Positions 1 through 8,928 of a stretch of DNA of 53,280 nt are shown here, in pieces. Each line of letters begins with the position of its first letter. Position 1 is the stretch's first letter. The position numbers were made by a program, and so were the translations under genes. Where the stretch lies: positions 1 to 53,280 of the forward strand of contig JAJUHJ010000005.1 in NCBI GenBank assembly GCA_029279965.1. The letters are read 5' to 3'. The DNA comes from Phyllobacteriaceae bacterium (lineage in GTDB: Bacteria > Pseudomonadota > Alphaproteobacteria > Rhizobiales > Rhizobiaceae). A model generated the notes under the pieces. The model was not told the DNA's origin and did not search any database. It was given only the letters and a program-made list of their open reading frames with translations.

Positions 1-402
1 GACGATCTTGGAGCGCCAACCCTGTCCGTACTCCGGCACGACTTCACGGATGAATGCGTCCCGGCGGGTGTAGCAGCCCAATGCCTCCAGCACCGGGCCT
101 ATGTCCTCCACTGCGCCGTCGAGCCCGAATGTCTGTGCCACCAGACGGCCAAGGCCAAGGCTTTCAGGATCGGAATCGTGCTCCGGCATGAAGAGACAGA
201 ACACCCTTTGCGGCCCGACCGCTCGCGCCGCGAGTGCCGCGCAGACACTGGAATCGATGCCGCCGGACAGGCCGATGACGAATCCGCGCCTGCGCAGCGA
301 TCCGCGAAGCTGATCGCGCAGGACAGTGACGATGCGCTCTGTCTCCGCCGCCGGGTCTATGGCAAGCGCGGCGGCGGAAAAGGCTGCGCGATCTTCCTGC
401 AT
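1..402 (-). CDS. nadE: NAD synthase-like ATP pyrophosphatase, partial
   Basis: Only the first 134 codons are present; the gene runs off the left edge. NadE-family enzymes adenylate a carboxylate (nicotinate adenine dinucleotide in the classic case) and replace AMP with ammonia. The visible part shows the pyrophosphate P-loop SGGIDSS at residues 46-52 and no N-terminal nitrilase/glutaminase domain, so it is the short, ammonia-using type. The ATG lies one base after the TAA of the acyl ligase gene, which indicates tight coupling at the end of a five-gene leftward operon. Because its neighbours are an acyl ligase, a carrier protein and an amidotransferase, it may amidate a pathway intermediate rather than make NAD. 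The family call is firm; the substrate is open. Confidence 0.8.
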   Translation of the reverse strand, partial: MQEDRAAFSAAALAIDPAAETERIVTVLRDQLRGSLRRRGFVIGLSGGIDSSVCAALAARAVGPQRVFCLFMPEHDSDPESLGLGRLVAQTFGLDGAVEDIGPVLEALGCYTRRDAFIREVVPEYGQGWRSKIV

Positions 403-403
403 T

Positions 404-1924
404 TTATTCCTCTCTGCTTTCCGCGGCCCGTCGCCGGAGCACCTTTCCGCTTGCGGTCTTCGGCAATTTCTCGCGGAATTCAATGGTCTTCGGCACCATG
501 ACATCCGCGAGAAGCCTGGCGCAGTGGCCGATCACGTCACGCTCCGTCAGGGCCGGATCCGAGCGGACCGCCACAGCATGGAGGACTGACCCCAAGAGAG
601 GGTCCGGGCGGCCGAGCACCATCGCCTCCACGATGCCGGGGCAGGTGTGGAGCGCCTCCTCGACGCGGCGCGGCGCGACCTTTTCGCCGCGAATCTTGAT
701 GATGTCGTCCTTGCGCGCGACGAAATGAAGAAAGCCGTCCGCATCAGTGCGGAACAGATCGCCGGTCAAAAGGCGCCTTTCTCCAGGCCGTCTGCCGGGG
801 CGCAGAACGGCGGCGGTTGCCTTTTCATCTTGCCAATAGCCGCACATGACATGCGCACCGCCGACGACCAGTTCACCAATGGTTCCTGGCGCCACCGGAC
901 GGCCGCTCTCATCGGCGACGAACGCCTCAGTGCCAGTTATGGCCTTGCCGACCGAGGTGGGCCTGTGGGCCAGTTCCTCCGGCGGCAGATAGGTGGCACG
1001 CGCGCATTCGGTCAGCCCATACATGGAATAAAGCTGCACGCCGGGAAAGCGTTTGAGCAAAGCTGCGATATGCGCCGGCGGGAGTGACGCGGCGGCACTG
1101 GTGATGTAGCGCAGCATTGGCAGCGGGACCGGCTCGCTCATGGACAGGATCATAGCGGCCATTGTGGGCACCAGCGGCAAGCCGGTAACGCCCTCCGCGC
1201 GAGCCCTTTCCAGAACGGTGTGAGGAAAGGCAAAGCTCTTTTCCAGCACCAGCGTCGCCCCGACCCGCATGGCGACGAGAAGTTGATAAAGCCCATAGGT
1301 GAAGGAGAGCGGCAGGACGCAAAGCACGACATCACTGGCGCTGTTCTCGAGATAGCCGGCGATGGCGCCGGATGCGAAATCTACGTTCGTGTGCGCCATC
1401 ATCACGCCCTTGGGTTCCCCGGTAGAACCTGAGGTGTGAAGGATCAAGGCGAGCGCGTCCTCCGTCCCACCCTCTGGCGGAGAGCCAACGGCGCTTGAAA
1501 GGCAATCCTCGAACGGATGCGCGTTTGGCACAGGCGTGCCGCGTGCCGTTACGAGAAGTGGCGGGACAGCATCTGCTCCAGCCTCGACGCAGAGGCGGGC
1601 GTACTTTGCCATCGTCAGAATGGCCTTCGGTTGGCAGTTGTTCAGGATGAACCGCAGTTCCTGCTGCTTTAAGGCGGGATTGACAGGACAGAGTACGGCG
1701 CCCGCCTTGAATACGCCGAAGATGGAGATCGCCGCTTCCCACACATTGTCCATGAACATGACGACGCGGTCGCCCTGCCTCACCCCGCCCGCTGCCAGGA
1801 ACGTGGCGAGCCGGTCGGAATGCTCGTCGAGTTCCCTATAGGTAAGACGCCTTGGATCGGCGATGAGGGCTAGCTGCTCCGGGTTCGCTGCCGCGCTTTG
1901 GCGCAGGAAGGTTTCGATGCGCAT
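404..1924 (-). CDS. AMP-dependent acyl ligase (ANL superfamily)
   Basis: Adenylate-forming enzyme of 506 residues that activates a carboxylic acid with ATP and passes it to CoA or a carrier protein. The phosphate-binding motif TSGSTGEPKG is at about residues 164-173, and the C-terminal catalytic lysine motif PKTASGKVLR is near the end. The start at 1924 (MRIETFLRQ) was chosen because any upstream start would run into the carrier-protein gene, whose stop lies 10 bases before it. The adjacent stand-alone carrier suggests that the acyl-AMP is loaded on that protein, as in exosortase-associated or small polyketide-like clusters. The substrate cannot be read from the sequence. The family is certain. 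Confidence 0.88.
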   Translation of the reverse strand: MRIETFLRQSAAANPEQLALIADPRRLTYRELDEHSDRLATFLAAGGVRQGDRVVMFMDNVWEAAISIFGVFKAGAVLCPVNPALKQQELRFILNNCQPKAILTMAKYARLCVEAGADAVPPLLVTARGTPVPNAHPFEDCLSSAVGSPPEGGTEDALALILHTSGSTGEPKGVMMAHTNVDFASGAIAGYLENSASDVVLCVLPLSFTYGLYQLLVAMRVGATLVLEKSFAFPHTVLERARAEGVTGLPLVPTMAAMILSMSEPVPLPMLRYITSAAASLPPAHIAALLKRFPGVQLYSMYGLTECARATYLPPEELAHRPTSVGKAITGTEAFVADESGRPVAPGTIGELVVGGAHVMCGYWQDEKATAAVLRPGRRPGERRLLTGDLFRTDADGFLHFVARKDDIIKIRGEKVAPRRVEEALHTCPGIVEAMVLGRPDPLLGSVLHAVAVRSDPALTERDVIGHCARLLADVMVPKTIEFREKLPKTASGKVLRRRAAESREE

Positions 1925-1934
1925 TGTCCGGGTC

Positions 1935-2195
1935 TCAACCCGCCGCCTGCTTCTTGCGCGCGGCGAAGGCAGCGATGCGTTCGATGGAATCGAGGTTGTC
2001 CGGAACGATCTCGGCATCGGAGAGGGAAATGCCGAAGCGTTCTTCGAGAAAGGACACCAATTCCAGGACGCCGGTCGAATCGATCAGATCGTTTTCCATC
2101 AGCGAAAGCGTGTCGTCGAGCGGATATCTTTCGTCACCGAACAGAAAATTTTCGATGATGAAGGTGCGGACCTGGTTCTTGATATCGTCGGACAT
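1935..2195 (-). CDS. acyl carrier protein
   Basis: An 86-residue acidic four-helix carrier protein. The phosphopantetheine attachment site is the DST motif, with Ser40 as the likely modified residue (context LIDSTG). Its length is typical of stand-alone carriers. The SDST/DST variant and its place between an amidotransferase and an acyl ligase separate it from the fatty-acid AcpP, which normally sits with fab genes and carries DSL. It presumably carries the acid activated by the neighbouring ligase while another cluster enzyme acts on it. The ligase starts 10 bases downstream and the amidotransferase stop is 23 bases upstream, so it is co-transcribed. Confidence 0.9.
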   Translation of the reverse strand: MSDDIKNQVRTFIIENFLFGDERYPLDDTLSLMENDLIDSTGVLELVSFLEERFGISLSDAEIVPDNLDSIERIAAFAARKKQAAG

Positions 2196-2218
2196 GGCAG
2201 GCCTTTCTGGAAGGGACT

Positions 2219-4141
2219 TCAGGGGGCAGAAACGAATGTATCAGACCAGAGCTGCGCGGAGGCGATCCGCACAAAAGCAGCATTGTCGCGAAAGCCGGAA
2301 ATCGCGCCGCGGCGGTGCTTGTCAAGCAGCTTTGCCACGGCTCGTTCGTTGAACAGGCCGGCTTGGGCAATCGATCCGGCCGACAAAATCTGGGCGATAT
2401 ACGCTGCCGCCGGACCGCTGAAGCCCGCACTTTCAGGCGCGCGATAGGGCTGCTTCTTACGCTCGACGATCGCCGGGGGCAGGAGGTCGGCTACTGCGCG
2501 GCGTAGGATGCGCTTCTCACGCAGACCCCGCATCTTGAGGCGGGGAGGAAGTCGAGCGGCGAATTCGACCAGCCGGTGATCGAGAAAGGGAAACCGCGTC
2601 TCCACGCCGTGAGCCATGTTCATGCGGTCCCCCTGGCTTGATAATATGTAGCCGGGGAGCAGGAAACGGGTTTCGATATATTGGGCCTGATGGAGGGGGT
2701 GCCAGCGGTCGAAGGCCTCCGGCAGTGACGCGGCCAGTTCTTCGGCAGCGTCGTATCCGGCCAGCATCTCGTGAAATTCGCCTGAAAAGAACAGCCTGGT
2801 TCCGGTCGTTGCCCGCAAACGTGGCCGATGAGAAAGAAGCGGATCGCCCGGTGCCTTTGCCTGCGCTCCGAAGAAGGCGGCCAGATATTCCGGCGGCTGC
2901 TTTTGCAGAGTGGCAAGATAAGGATAGATCTTGCGGAAGAGATGCCGGCGGAATTTCGAGTTTGGCTGGCGGGCGCAGAAGCGGCCAATCGCCGCTTCCT
3001 TGAAGAGGTCATATCCGGCGAATATCTCGTCGGCGCCTTCTCCTGAAAGAACCACCTTCAAGCCTTCTTCACGCACGTGGCGGGAAAGCAGGTAAAGCGG
3101 GGCAGGGCCAGTGCGCAGCACGGGACGTTCCATGTGCCGGACGACGGCCGGGAAGGCACCGGCAATGTCGCCCGCGCGGCAGCAAACGGCGCTGTGCCGG
3201 GTCCCGAGCGTTTGCACCATCATCTGCTGATAGGCGCTCTCATCGAAGGCGGCATCCTCGAAGGTGATGGCGAAGGTTCTCAGGCTGCCGGGCACAATCC
3301 GTGCCGCCAGCGCCGAGACGATCGACGAATCGAGCCCGCCCGAAAGGAGCGCGCCGACCTCGACCGCAGCGCGAAGGCGGATGCGGGTGGCATCCTCCAG
3401 CAGTGCCCGCAATTCCCAGGCAATCTCGTCTTCTTCGCGTGAGTCTTCTTCGCCCATATCGGGGAATGTGAGAGACCAGTAGGGCCGGCTGCTTGCCTGA
3501 CCATTCTCAATGAGCATCACCTCGCCTGGGGGAAGCTCGAAAATGCCTTTGAAGGCGGTGCGCGGCGCGATGGGTGCCCAAAGCGTAAAGATTTGATCAA
3601 TGGCGATCGGATCGGGTGCGGCCGTTATGCCAGGCACCCGAAGCAGGGCTTTTGCCTCCGAAGCGAAATAGAGCACGCCCCGATGCCACGTGTAGAAGAG
3701 GGGCCGCACACCCATCCGGTCGCGCGCAAGCAACATCCGCTGCCGCCGTTCATCCCAGATGGCGAAAGAAAAGTCCCCATTGAGATGGTTCAGAAAGTCC
3801 TCGCCGAATTCCTCGTAGAGATGGATAAGAACTTCAGTATCGCTCTCGGTGCGGAAGCGATGACCGCGCTCGCGCAGCATGCCGCGCAGTTCGATATAGT
3901 TGAAGATTTCACCGTTGCAGGCGACCCATACGGTTCCGTTCACATTGCCCATCGGCTGTGCGGCATTCAGCGACAGGTCCATCACCGACAGCATTCTATG
4001 GCCGAGGCCCGCGCCGGTGCCGATATGGAAACCCTCTCCGTCGGGGCCGCGGTGAGAGATGGCGTCGCACATGCGCTGCAACAGCTCTGTGCCTTCCATG
4101 CGGGGCAGGTCCGCTCCCCAATATCCGGCTATGCCGCACAT
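2219..4141 (-). CDS. asnB: asparagine synthase-type glutamine amidotransferase
   Basis: A 640-residue AsnB-family protein. Met1 is followed by Cys2 (MCGIAGYWG), the N-terminal nucleophile of class II glutaminases, so the start is fixed. The synthetase half has the pyrophosphate loop SGGLDSS at residues 267-273. The glutaminase releases ammonia, which is channelled to a carboxylate activated as acyl-AMP. True asparagine synthases and pathway-specific amidotransferases of this length (often found in polysaccharide or exosortase-linked clusters) look alike. Here the neighbours (carrier protein, acyl ligase, GNAT protein) favour a role on a special metabolite or surface molecule. The biochemical class is secure; the acceptor is inferred. 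Confidence 0.85.
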   Translation of the reverse strand: MCGIAGYWGADLPRMEGTELLQRMCDAISHRGPDGEGFHIGTGAGLGHRMLSVMDLSLNAAQPMGNVNGTVWVACNGEIFNYIELRGMLRERGHRFRTESDTEVLIHLYEEFGEDFLNHLNGDFSFAIWDERRQRMLLARDRMGVRPLFYTWHRGVLYFASEAKALLRVPGITAAPDPIAIDQIFTLWAPIAPRTAFKGIFELPPGEVMLIENGQASSRPYWSLTFPDMGEEDSREEDEIAWELRALLEDATRIRLRAAVEVGALLSGGLDSSIVSALAARIVPGSLRTFAITFEDAAFDESAYQQMMVQTLGTRHSAVCCRAGDIAGAFPAVVRHMERPVLRTGPAPLYLLSRHVREEGLKVVLSGEGADEIFAGYDLFKEAAIGRFCARQPNSKFRRHLFRKIYPYLATLQKQPPEYLAAFFGAQAKAPGDPLLSHRPRLRATTGTRLFFSGEFHEMLAGYDAAEELAASLPEAFDRWHPLHQAQYIETRFLLPGYILSSQGDRMNMAHGVETRFPFLDHRLVEFAARLPPRLKMRGLREKRILRRAVADLLPPAIVERKKQPYRAPESAGFSGPAAAYIAQILSAGSIAQAGLFNERAVAKLLDKHRRGAISGFRDNAAFVRIASAQLWSDTFVSAP

Positions 4142-4165
4142 GGCCCGCTTCCCTTCCTGCCGGGT

Positions 4166-5254
4166 TTAACCAAATCGGTCTCCGATCAGTCTCGACCAGG
4201 ACTCCCCGGCAAAGCCGTTGAAGAACGCTTCTCCTGAAAGGAATGGCGCGGCAAGCGCCGGATCGCGCGCGTGCACGATGCTGGAGGAAGCGTTGAGGAA
4301 GAGAAACGGTCCACCCATCATTGCCTCCAGCAGCACCGGCATGGTGCGCCCGCGCAAGGCAGTGAGTCCGCGCCGATCCGCATCGGCCAACATGCTGTCG
4401 ATCACCGCACCGGTTTGCCCAGGCCCGGCAAGGACCTGGACCGCGCGTCCGATACGGCCGCGATCGCCGTAGTAAAGGAAGAGCCCCACAGGTTCTCCGT
4501 TTCGTGCGTATACGACGCGCCGCACCATGCTCCCGTAAAGCGCCTTGCGACGGGCATGCGCAATCATTTGATGAAGGTGGTTCTGCCAGTGTGGCCTGGC
4601 GGCAAAGCTTTCCGTGAACCGTATGAACAGGTCGGCTGTGGTTTCGTCATCCGTATCGGCGCTCGGCAGAGCCCGTTGCGGGCTGGCCGTCTTGCGCCAT
4701 GCGGGTGGGTTTATATGCCGGAGGAGCGCGTCTGCCGGGCGGGCGAGGGGAGAAAGAATACGGGCCACGGCTGCTTTGCTCGCAGCCATTTCGGTCAGAA
4801 ACGACGCGGGTTGAAAGACGCACAGCCATTCCAGGCTGTGGCCGAGCAGGATGGCCGCATTCATCTTTCGCCACATGATCGTGGAAATGTCGTTGGCTGT
4901 CTCGGACAGGGAGATATCCTGTGGCCCTGCAAGAAAGGCCCGCATCAACCGCGCGCCCGCAAACGGATCGCTCCTGTATCCGTCCACCATGAAAGTGCCG
5001 CACACGGCGGCACGCACGAGCCTTTCCCTGACGAGAAAGGTCATGGGCATGACGCCCATGAACCCCGCAACGGCGCCATCCTCACGCAGATAGACGCTCG
5101 ATGTAATGTCGCCATCGCTTCCGCCGAGGAAGATGTCCGCAAGATAGGATTCCAGGTCCGGGGAGGCGGGCTCCCGCACATTTCGCAATATGCGCTGAAA
5201 CATGCCGGCGACCGCCGGCACGTCTGCCTGAGCAAATGGCCTGACACTGTTCAT
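4166..5254 (-). CDS. GNAT-fold acyltransferase-like protein
   Basis: A 362-residue protein whose N-terminal part (about residues 1-120) resembles GNAT acetyltransferases: it begins with the common VRPFAQADVPAV pattern and has a beta-strand segment AVAGFMGVMP followed by a loop and helix. The rest is not recognised but could be a second GNAT-like half. It is the first gene of the leftward cluster; the asnB-like start is 24 bases downstream. In such a cluster it could transfer an acyl group, perhaps from the carrier protein, to an amine. The acceptor is unknown. The start at 5254 is the first ATG that gives the whole GNAT motif. Confidence 0.6.
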   Translation of the reverse strand: MNSVRPFAQADVPAVAGMFQRILRNVREPASPDLESYLADIFLGGSDGDITSSVYLREDGAVAGFMGVMPMTFLVRERLVRAAVCGTFMVDGYRSDPFAGARLMRAFLAGPQDISLSETANDISTIMWRKMNAAILLGHSLEWLCVFQPASFLTEMAASKAAVARILSPLARPADALLRHINPPAWRKTASPQRALPSADTDDETTADLFIRFTESFAARPHWQNHLHQMIAHARRKALYGSMVRRVVYARNGEPVGLFLYYGDRGRIGRAVQVLAGPGQTGAVIDSMLADADRRGLTALRGRTMPVLLEAMMGGPFLFLNASSSIVHARDPALAAPFLSGEAFFNGFAGESWSRLIGDRFG

Positions 5255-5410
5255 CCCGACCGGACACCCCCATTCCCCGGCATACCTTTCCCGGAGGTAA
5301 ACCCAACAGGTTAGAGGCGGATTAACAGGCGGCAGCAGTTCTCGATGCGCGGCTGGGCCCCGGGAGAGAGGGATCTCTGAAAATATGATATGAAGCCGCT
5401 ATATTGATGC

Positions 5411-5439
5411 TTTACACATCATAAGGTATGTCTTAAATA
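5411..5439 (+). promoter_or_regulatory. candidate sigma-70 promoter of the XRE-sulP pair
   Basis: TTTACA at 5411-5416 and TAAATA at 5434-5439 are separated by 17 bases in an AT-rich stretch directly before the XRE gene, 32 bases from its start. The spacing is ideal and both hexamers are close to consensus. The assignment is by pattern only. Confidence 0.45.
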
Positions 5440-5470
5440 TATATTGTAATTTCCTGAACGGGATAATGCT

Positions 5471-5749
5471 ATGATGACCGCGGCACAATTGCGGGCAGCA
5501 CGAGCGCTCCTTGGGATCGACCAGAAGGCGCTGGCGGAACTTTCCGGCGTTTCGGTTCCCACGATCCAGCGCATGGAGGCCAGCCAAGGCAATGTCAGGG
5601 GCGTCGTCGAGAGCCTCACAAAGGTCGTTGAGGCGCTGGACCGTGCCGGGGTCGAACTCATTGGCGAGGGGGTCCCGAGCCTCAGCGGCGGGCGTGGCAT
5701 CCGTCTCAAGGAGATCGCGCGAAAACCGCAACCCCGAACCGATACCTGA
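5471..5749 (+). CDS. XRE-family helix-turn-helix regulator
   Basis: A 92-residue protein with a single Cro/C1-type helix-turn-helix over about residues 4-60 (QLRAARALLGIDQKALAE, then the recognition helix VSVPTIQRMEAS). It has no sensor domain; the C-terminal tail is basic. It begins with two consecutive ATGs (5471 and 5474) and either could be used. It lies 65 bases before a SulP transporter in the same direction, an arrangement often seen in Hyphomicrobiales, so it probably controls that gene or its own promoter. The ligand and operator are unknown. Confidence 0.8.
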   Translation: MMTAAQLRAARALLGIDQKALAELSGVSVPTIQRMEASQGNVRGVVESLTKVVEALDRAGVELIGEGVPSLSGGRGIRLKEIARKPQPRTDT

Positions 5750-5814
5750 GCGACGGCGACCGCCGACACTGAAGCCGACGATCCCGCCGCCTTTACCAGG
5801 GCCGCCCGGATATC

Positions 5815-7527
5815 ATGACGTTGAACAGAACTTCCGATCCATTGGACGCGAGGCCTGACTTCGCGGAGCTTTTTACTCCAAAGCTGGTCACGATCCTGCG
5901 TGAGGGCTATGGGCTTTCCAATCTGCGCGCGGACGCGGTTGCCGGCCTGACTGTGGCCATCGTGGCCCTGCCGCTTTCCATGGCGATCGCAATTGCCTCC
6001 GGCGCCTCTCCCGCGCAGGGTTTGTATACGGCCATTGTCGGTGGGTTCATCGTCTCGGCACTCGGTGGCAGCAGATTTCAGATCGGCGGGCCGGCGGGGG
6101 CTTTCATCGTCCTGGTGGCAGCCACGGCGCAAACGCACGGCATGGACGGGCTTATCCTGGCCACCCTCCTGTCGGGACTGATCCTGGCCGGAGTCGGCTT
6201 CCTGCGGCTCGGCACATACATCAAGTTCATTCCGTACCCGGTAACCGTCGGCTTTACGGCCGGCATTGCGACGATCATCTTCGCCAGCCAGCTCACGGAG
6301 CTGCTTGGTTTGACTCTGGACCAGGAGGAGCCGGGACCTCTTCTGGAGAAGCTGCCGGTGCTGTGGGCCAGTCTGCCGACGACAGACCCCGCCACAGTGC
6401 TTCTGGCCGGTGCGACAGTGGCGGTGATCGTCGTAATCAAGCGGGTGCGGCCGCACTGGCCAGGCATGCTGTTCGCGGTTGCGCTGGCAGCGTTGGCGAC
6501 GGCATTGTTCGAACTGCCGGTGGCAACGGTCGGTACTCGGTTCGGCGGCATACCAAGCGGCCTGCCGATGCCCGTGCTGCCGGCCGTCGATCTGGCTGCG
6601 ATTCTGGCTGTTCTTCCGAACGCCATCGCGTTTGCACTCCTCGGCTCTATCGAGTCCCTGCTTTCAGCAGTGGTGGCGGATGGAATGACCGGGCGCCGGC
6701 ACCGCTCAAACTGCGAGCTTGTTGCTCAAGGTGCTGCCAATGTGGGCTCTGCCCTTTTCGGCGGAATTTGCGTCACGGGCACCATCGCCCGAACCGCCAC
6801 CAATGTGCGGGCAGGCGCCCACGGGCCGATCGCCGGTATGCTGCATGCTGTTTTCCTGCTGCTCTTCGTGCTTGTCGCAGCGCCGTTGGCGAGTTTCATT
6901 CCGCTGGCCGGTCTCGCCGGCGTGCTGGCCGTTGTGGCCTGGAACATGGTCGAGAAGCAGGCTTTCGCGACGCTCCTGCGTGCGTCGCGGGGCGATGCTG
7001 TCGTGTTGCTGGCGACCTTCCTTCTGACAATTTTCCGCGATCTGACCGAGGCCATTGTGGTTGGCTTTGCGCTCGGCTCGATCCTCTTCATCTTCCGCAT
7101 GTCAAAGACGACCACCGTCGAGACGCACGTTCCTTTCGTGCAGGAGGACCGAGCGGACGATGCGAATGGCGGCCGCACTCCTTACGACGAGTCATCCGCC
7201 ACCAACCCGGATATCGTCGTCTACCGTATTTCCGGCGCCTTCTTCTTTGGCGCTGCTGCCTCAATCGGGTCCATTCTCGACCGGATCGCCGACAGCTACC
7301 GGGTGCTGGTGATTGATTTTTCGGCGGTGCCACTTGTCGATTCGACGGCGGCGAACATGATCGAAGGTCTCGCGCGGAAATCTGCGCGCCGCGGCGTCAA
7401 GATGTATCTGACGGGAACGACAGAGGATATGCGCAGCGGGTTCATCGCTCACGGAGTAGAACCGCCGCTGGTTCACTATACCGCGACCATTGAGGAGGCG
7501 GTCGCGGAGGCGCAATCTTTCAAATGA
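5815..7527 (+). CDS. SulP-family inorganic anion transporter with STAS domain
   Basis: A 570-residue inner-membrane transporter. The N-terminal two thirds consist of hydrophobic segments typical of SulP/SLC26 carriers, including the signature around AVAGLTVAIVALPLSMAIA and the conserved QIGGPAGAF segment. The C-terminal region (about residues 465-570) is a cytoplasmic STAS domain with the pattern VIDFSAVPLVDSTAANMIE. Members move sulfate, bicarbonate or dicarboxylates; sequence alone does not decide which. The upstream small XRE regulator is the likely partner. The length and domain order are normal for the family. Confidence 0.88.
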   Translation: MTLNRTSDPLDARPDFAELFTPKLVTILREGYGLSNLRADAVAGLTVAIVALPLSMAIAIASGASPAQGLYTAIVGGFIVSALGGSRFQIGGPAGAFIVLVAATAQTHGMDGLILATLLSGLILAGVGFLRLGTYIKFIPYPVTVGFTAGIATIIFASQLTELLGLTLDQEEPGPLLEKLPVLWASLPTTDPATVLLAGATVAVIVVIKRVRPHWPGMLFAVALAALATALFELPVATVGTRFGGIPSGLPMPVLPAVDLAAILAVLPNAIAFALLGSIESLLSAVVADGMTGRRHRSNCELVAQGAANVGSALFGGICVTGTIARTATNVRAGAHGPIAGMLHAVFLLLFVLVAAPLASFIPLAGLAGVLAVVAWNMVEKQAFATLLRASRGDAVVLLATFLLTIFRDLTEAIVVGFALGSILFIFRMSKTTTVETHVPFVQEDRADDANGGRTPYDESSATNPDIVVYRISGAFFFGAAASIGSILDRIADSYRVLVIDFSAVPLVDSTAANMIEGLARKSARRGVKMYLTGTTEDMRSGFIAHGVEPPLVHYTATIEEAVAEAQSFK

Positions 7528-7572
7528 GCTTCTGCGTCCAAAAAAGATGCAGGGCGGCGGCTATGGAGGAGC

Positions 7573-8592
7573 TCAACCTGTGTTGGCGGTCAACCACTGG
7601 TGCCACTCATCTTTGCCACCGTGGAAAACGTTGAGGTCGATTTTTCCTTCAACGCCACGTGATAGGCCTGTCCCGGAATATTGCCAGAATACCCATTCCC
7701 GATCCGGATAGACTTTGGAAGGATGAGCGGCAACGGACCGAAGCCAGAAGGGGTAATCGCGGAACTCGCCCACGAGATTGTCCTGATAAAAATCAGGCGC
7801 GGTATAGATGATGGGACGCTGGCCGTAATGCCTTTCCAGCCTCTCCAGAAAGACCTTCATCTTCTCCAGGACTTGCGTGCGTGAGGGACGCTTCTTGCAT
7901 TCCGAGAAGGCGTTCCATTCCACATCGAGCACCGGCGGCAAGGCACCTTTCACCTTCGGCACGTTGCGGATGAACCACTCGGCCTGCTCGGCGGCAGTCC
8001 GGCACCAGTAATAGAAATGATAGGCGCCCCGCTTCAGGCCCGCTTGCGCCGCCCCGTGCCAATTTTCCTTGAACATCGGGTCGAGGTGATCGCCGCCGTC
8101 AGTCGCCTTTATATAAACGAAGTTCGCGCCATGCCTGCGCAGCTTCTCCCAATCGATCTTTCCCTGCCAGCGCGAAACGTCGACGCCATGGACTGCCAGC
8201 GATTTGGGCGAGGCGGAACCGAAATTTATGGGCTTTGCATCGCCAAAGCTGTGTTCGAAAATCTGGTGACGCACGGTGGGTTTCACGGAAACTTGCGGCG
8301 GCACGGCCATCGCCGCGGATCTGGCAGATGGTACCGGAGCGCCTTCTGCGCCGGCGGCAGGGACAAAGGCCTTTGGGACCGGTGCCGGCGGAACCAGCGC
8401 CATTACCTCCGGCGGCAGTTCCTCAGAGGAAGATGAGACCAGTTCGACCGGCGGGCTCGCGGTTTGGTCGATGGAGCCTGTGGTTTCGGATGATGTTTGT
8501 GCCAGGATATCTTCGATGCTGGGGCCGGTCGACGAGCAGCCGGCCATCGCCATGCAGGCGAAAAGAATTGCTGGCACGGCTGAAAAACGCAT
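7573..8592 (-). CDS. GH25 lysozyme-like lipoprotein
   Basis: A 339-residue secreted muramidase-like protein. The start at 8592 was chosen because it gives a clean lipoprotein signal peptide (MRFSAVPAILF...) ending in the lipobox MAGC with Cys19. A low-complexity Pro/Ala/Ser linker of about 100 residues follows. From about residue 135 to the end is a glycoside hydrolase family 25 domain with HGVDVSRWQGKIDW, YIKATDGGD and the catalytic-region motif VLDVEWN. Such enzymes cut the glycan backbone of peptidoglycan and could act in the periplasm in cell-wall remodelling. It is convergent with sulP (45-base gap holding only a weak hairpin) and stands alone. Confidence 0.85.
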   Translation of the reverse strand: MRFSAVPAILFACMAMAGCSSTGPSIEDILAQTSSETTGSIDQTASPPVELVSSSSEELPPEVMALVPPAPVPKAFVPAAGAEGAPVPSARSAAMAVPPQVSVKPTVRHQIFEHSFGDAKPINFGSASPKSLAVHGVDVSRWQGKIDWEKLRRHGANFVYIKATDGGDHLDPMFKENWHGAAQAGLKRGAYHFYYWCRTAAEQAEWFIRNVPKVKGALPPVLDVEWNAFSECKKRPSRTQVLEKMKVFLERLERHYGQRPIIYTAPDFYQDNLVGEFRDYPFWLRSVAAHPSKVYPDREWVFWQYSGTGLSRGVEGKIDLNVFHGGKDEWHQWLTANTG

Positions 8593-8793
8593 CGACACCC
8601 CGCACGTGTACCCAAAATCAAAACGACGAAACTGGCACCGTCGGCCAATCACTAACGGGAAATTACCAACAAAGATTAAATCCTCTTCTTAATTCCTGCA
8701 AACGCTGAAGCGTGCTTGTCCCTTGGCACCACCAGCACTTGTTTGCCAAGTTGAGGGAGCGATGCAAAATGGACATGCTTTCAGGGAGGAGCA

Positions 8794-8928
8794 ATGAAGA
8801 CGGTGATCCTGACAGTGGCGTCATTGCAGGCCTTGCGCGCCTTTGCACCGTGCCCTGCTCCAGGACTGGAACTTCATGGATTCGATCCAGAACGTCTGCC
8901 TCAATCTGCAATAGGGAGGAACGCCTAA
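8794..8928 (+). CDS. short ORF or gene remnant before the mutarotase
   Basis: A 44-codon open frame with a good ribosome binding site (AGGGAGGA, then ATG at 8794). Its stop TAA is immediately followed by the ATG of the mutarotase. The product is not recognised. A second frame ending at 8914 (residues DWNFMDSIQNV) reads like the natural C-terminus of a larger protein. This suggests that the stretch is the residue of a decayed gene rather than a functional small gene. Confidence in a real product is low. Confidence 0.25.
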   Translation: MKTVILTVASLQALRAFAPCPAPGLELHGFDPERLPQSAIGRNA

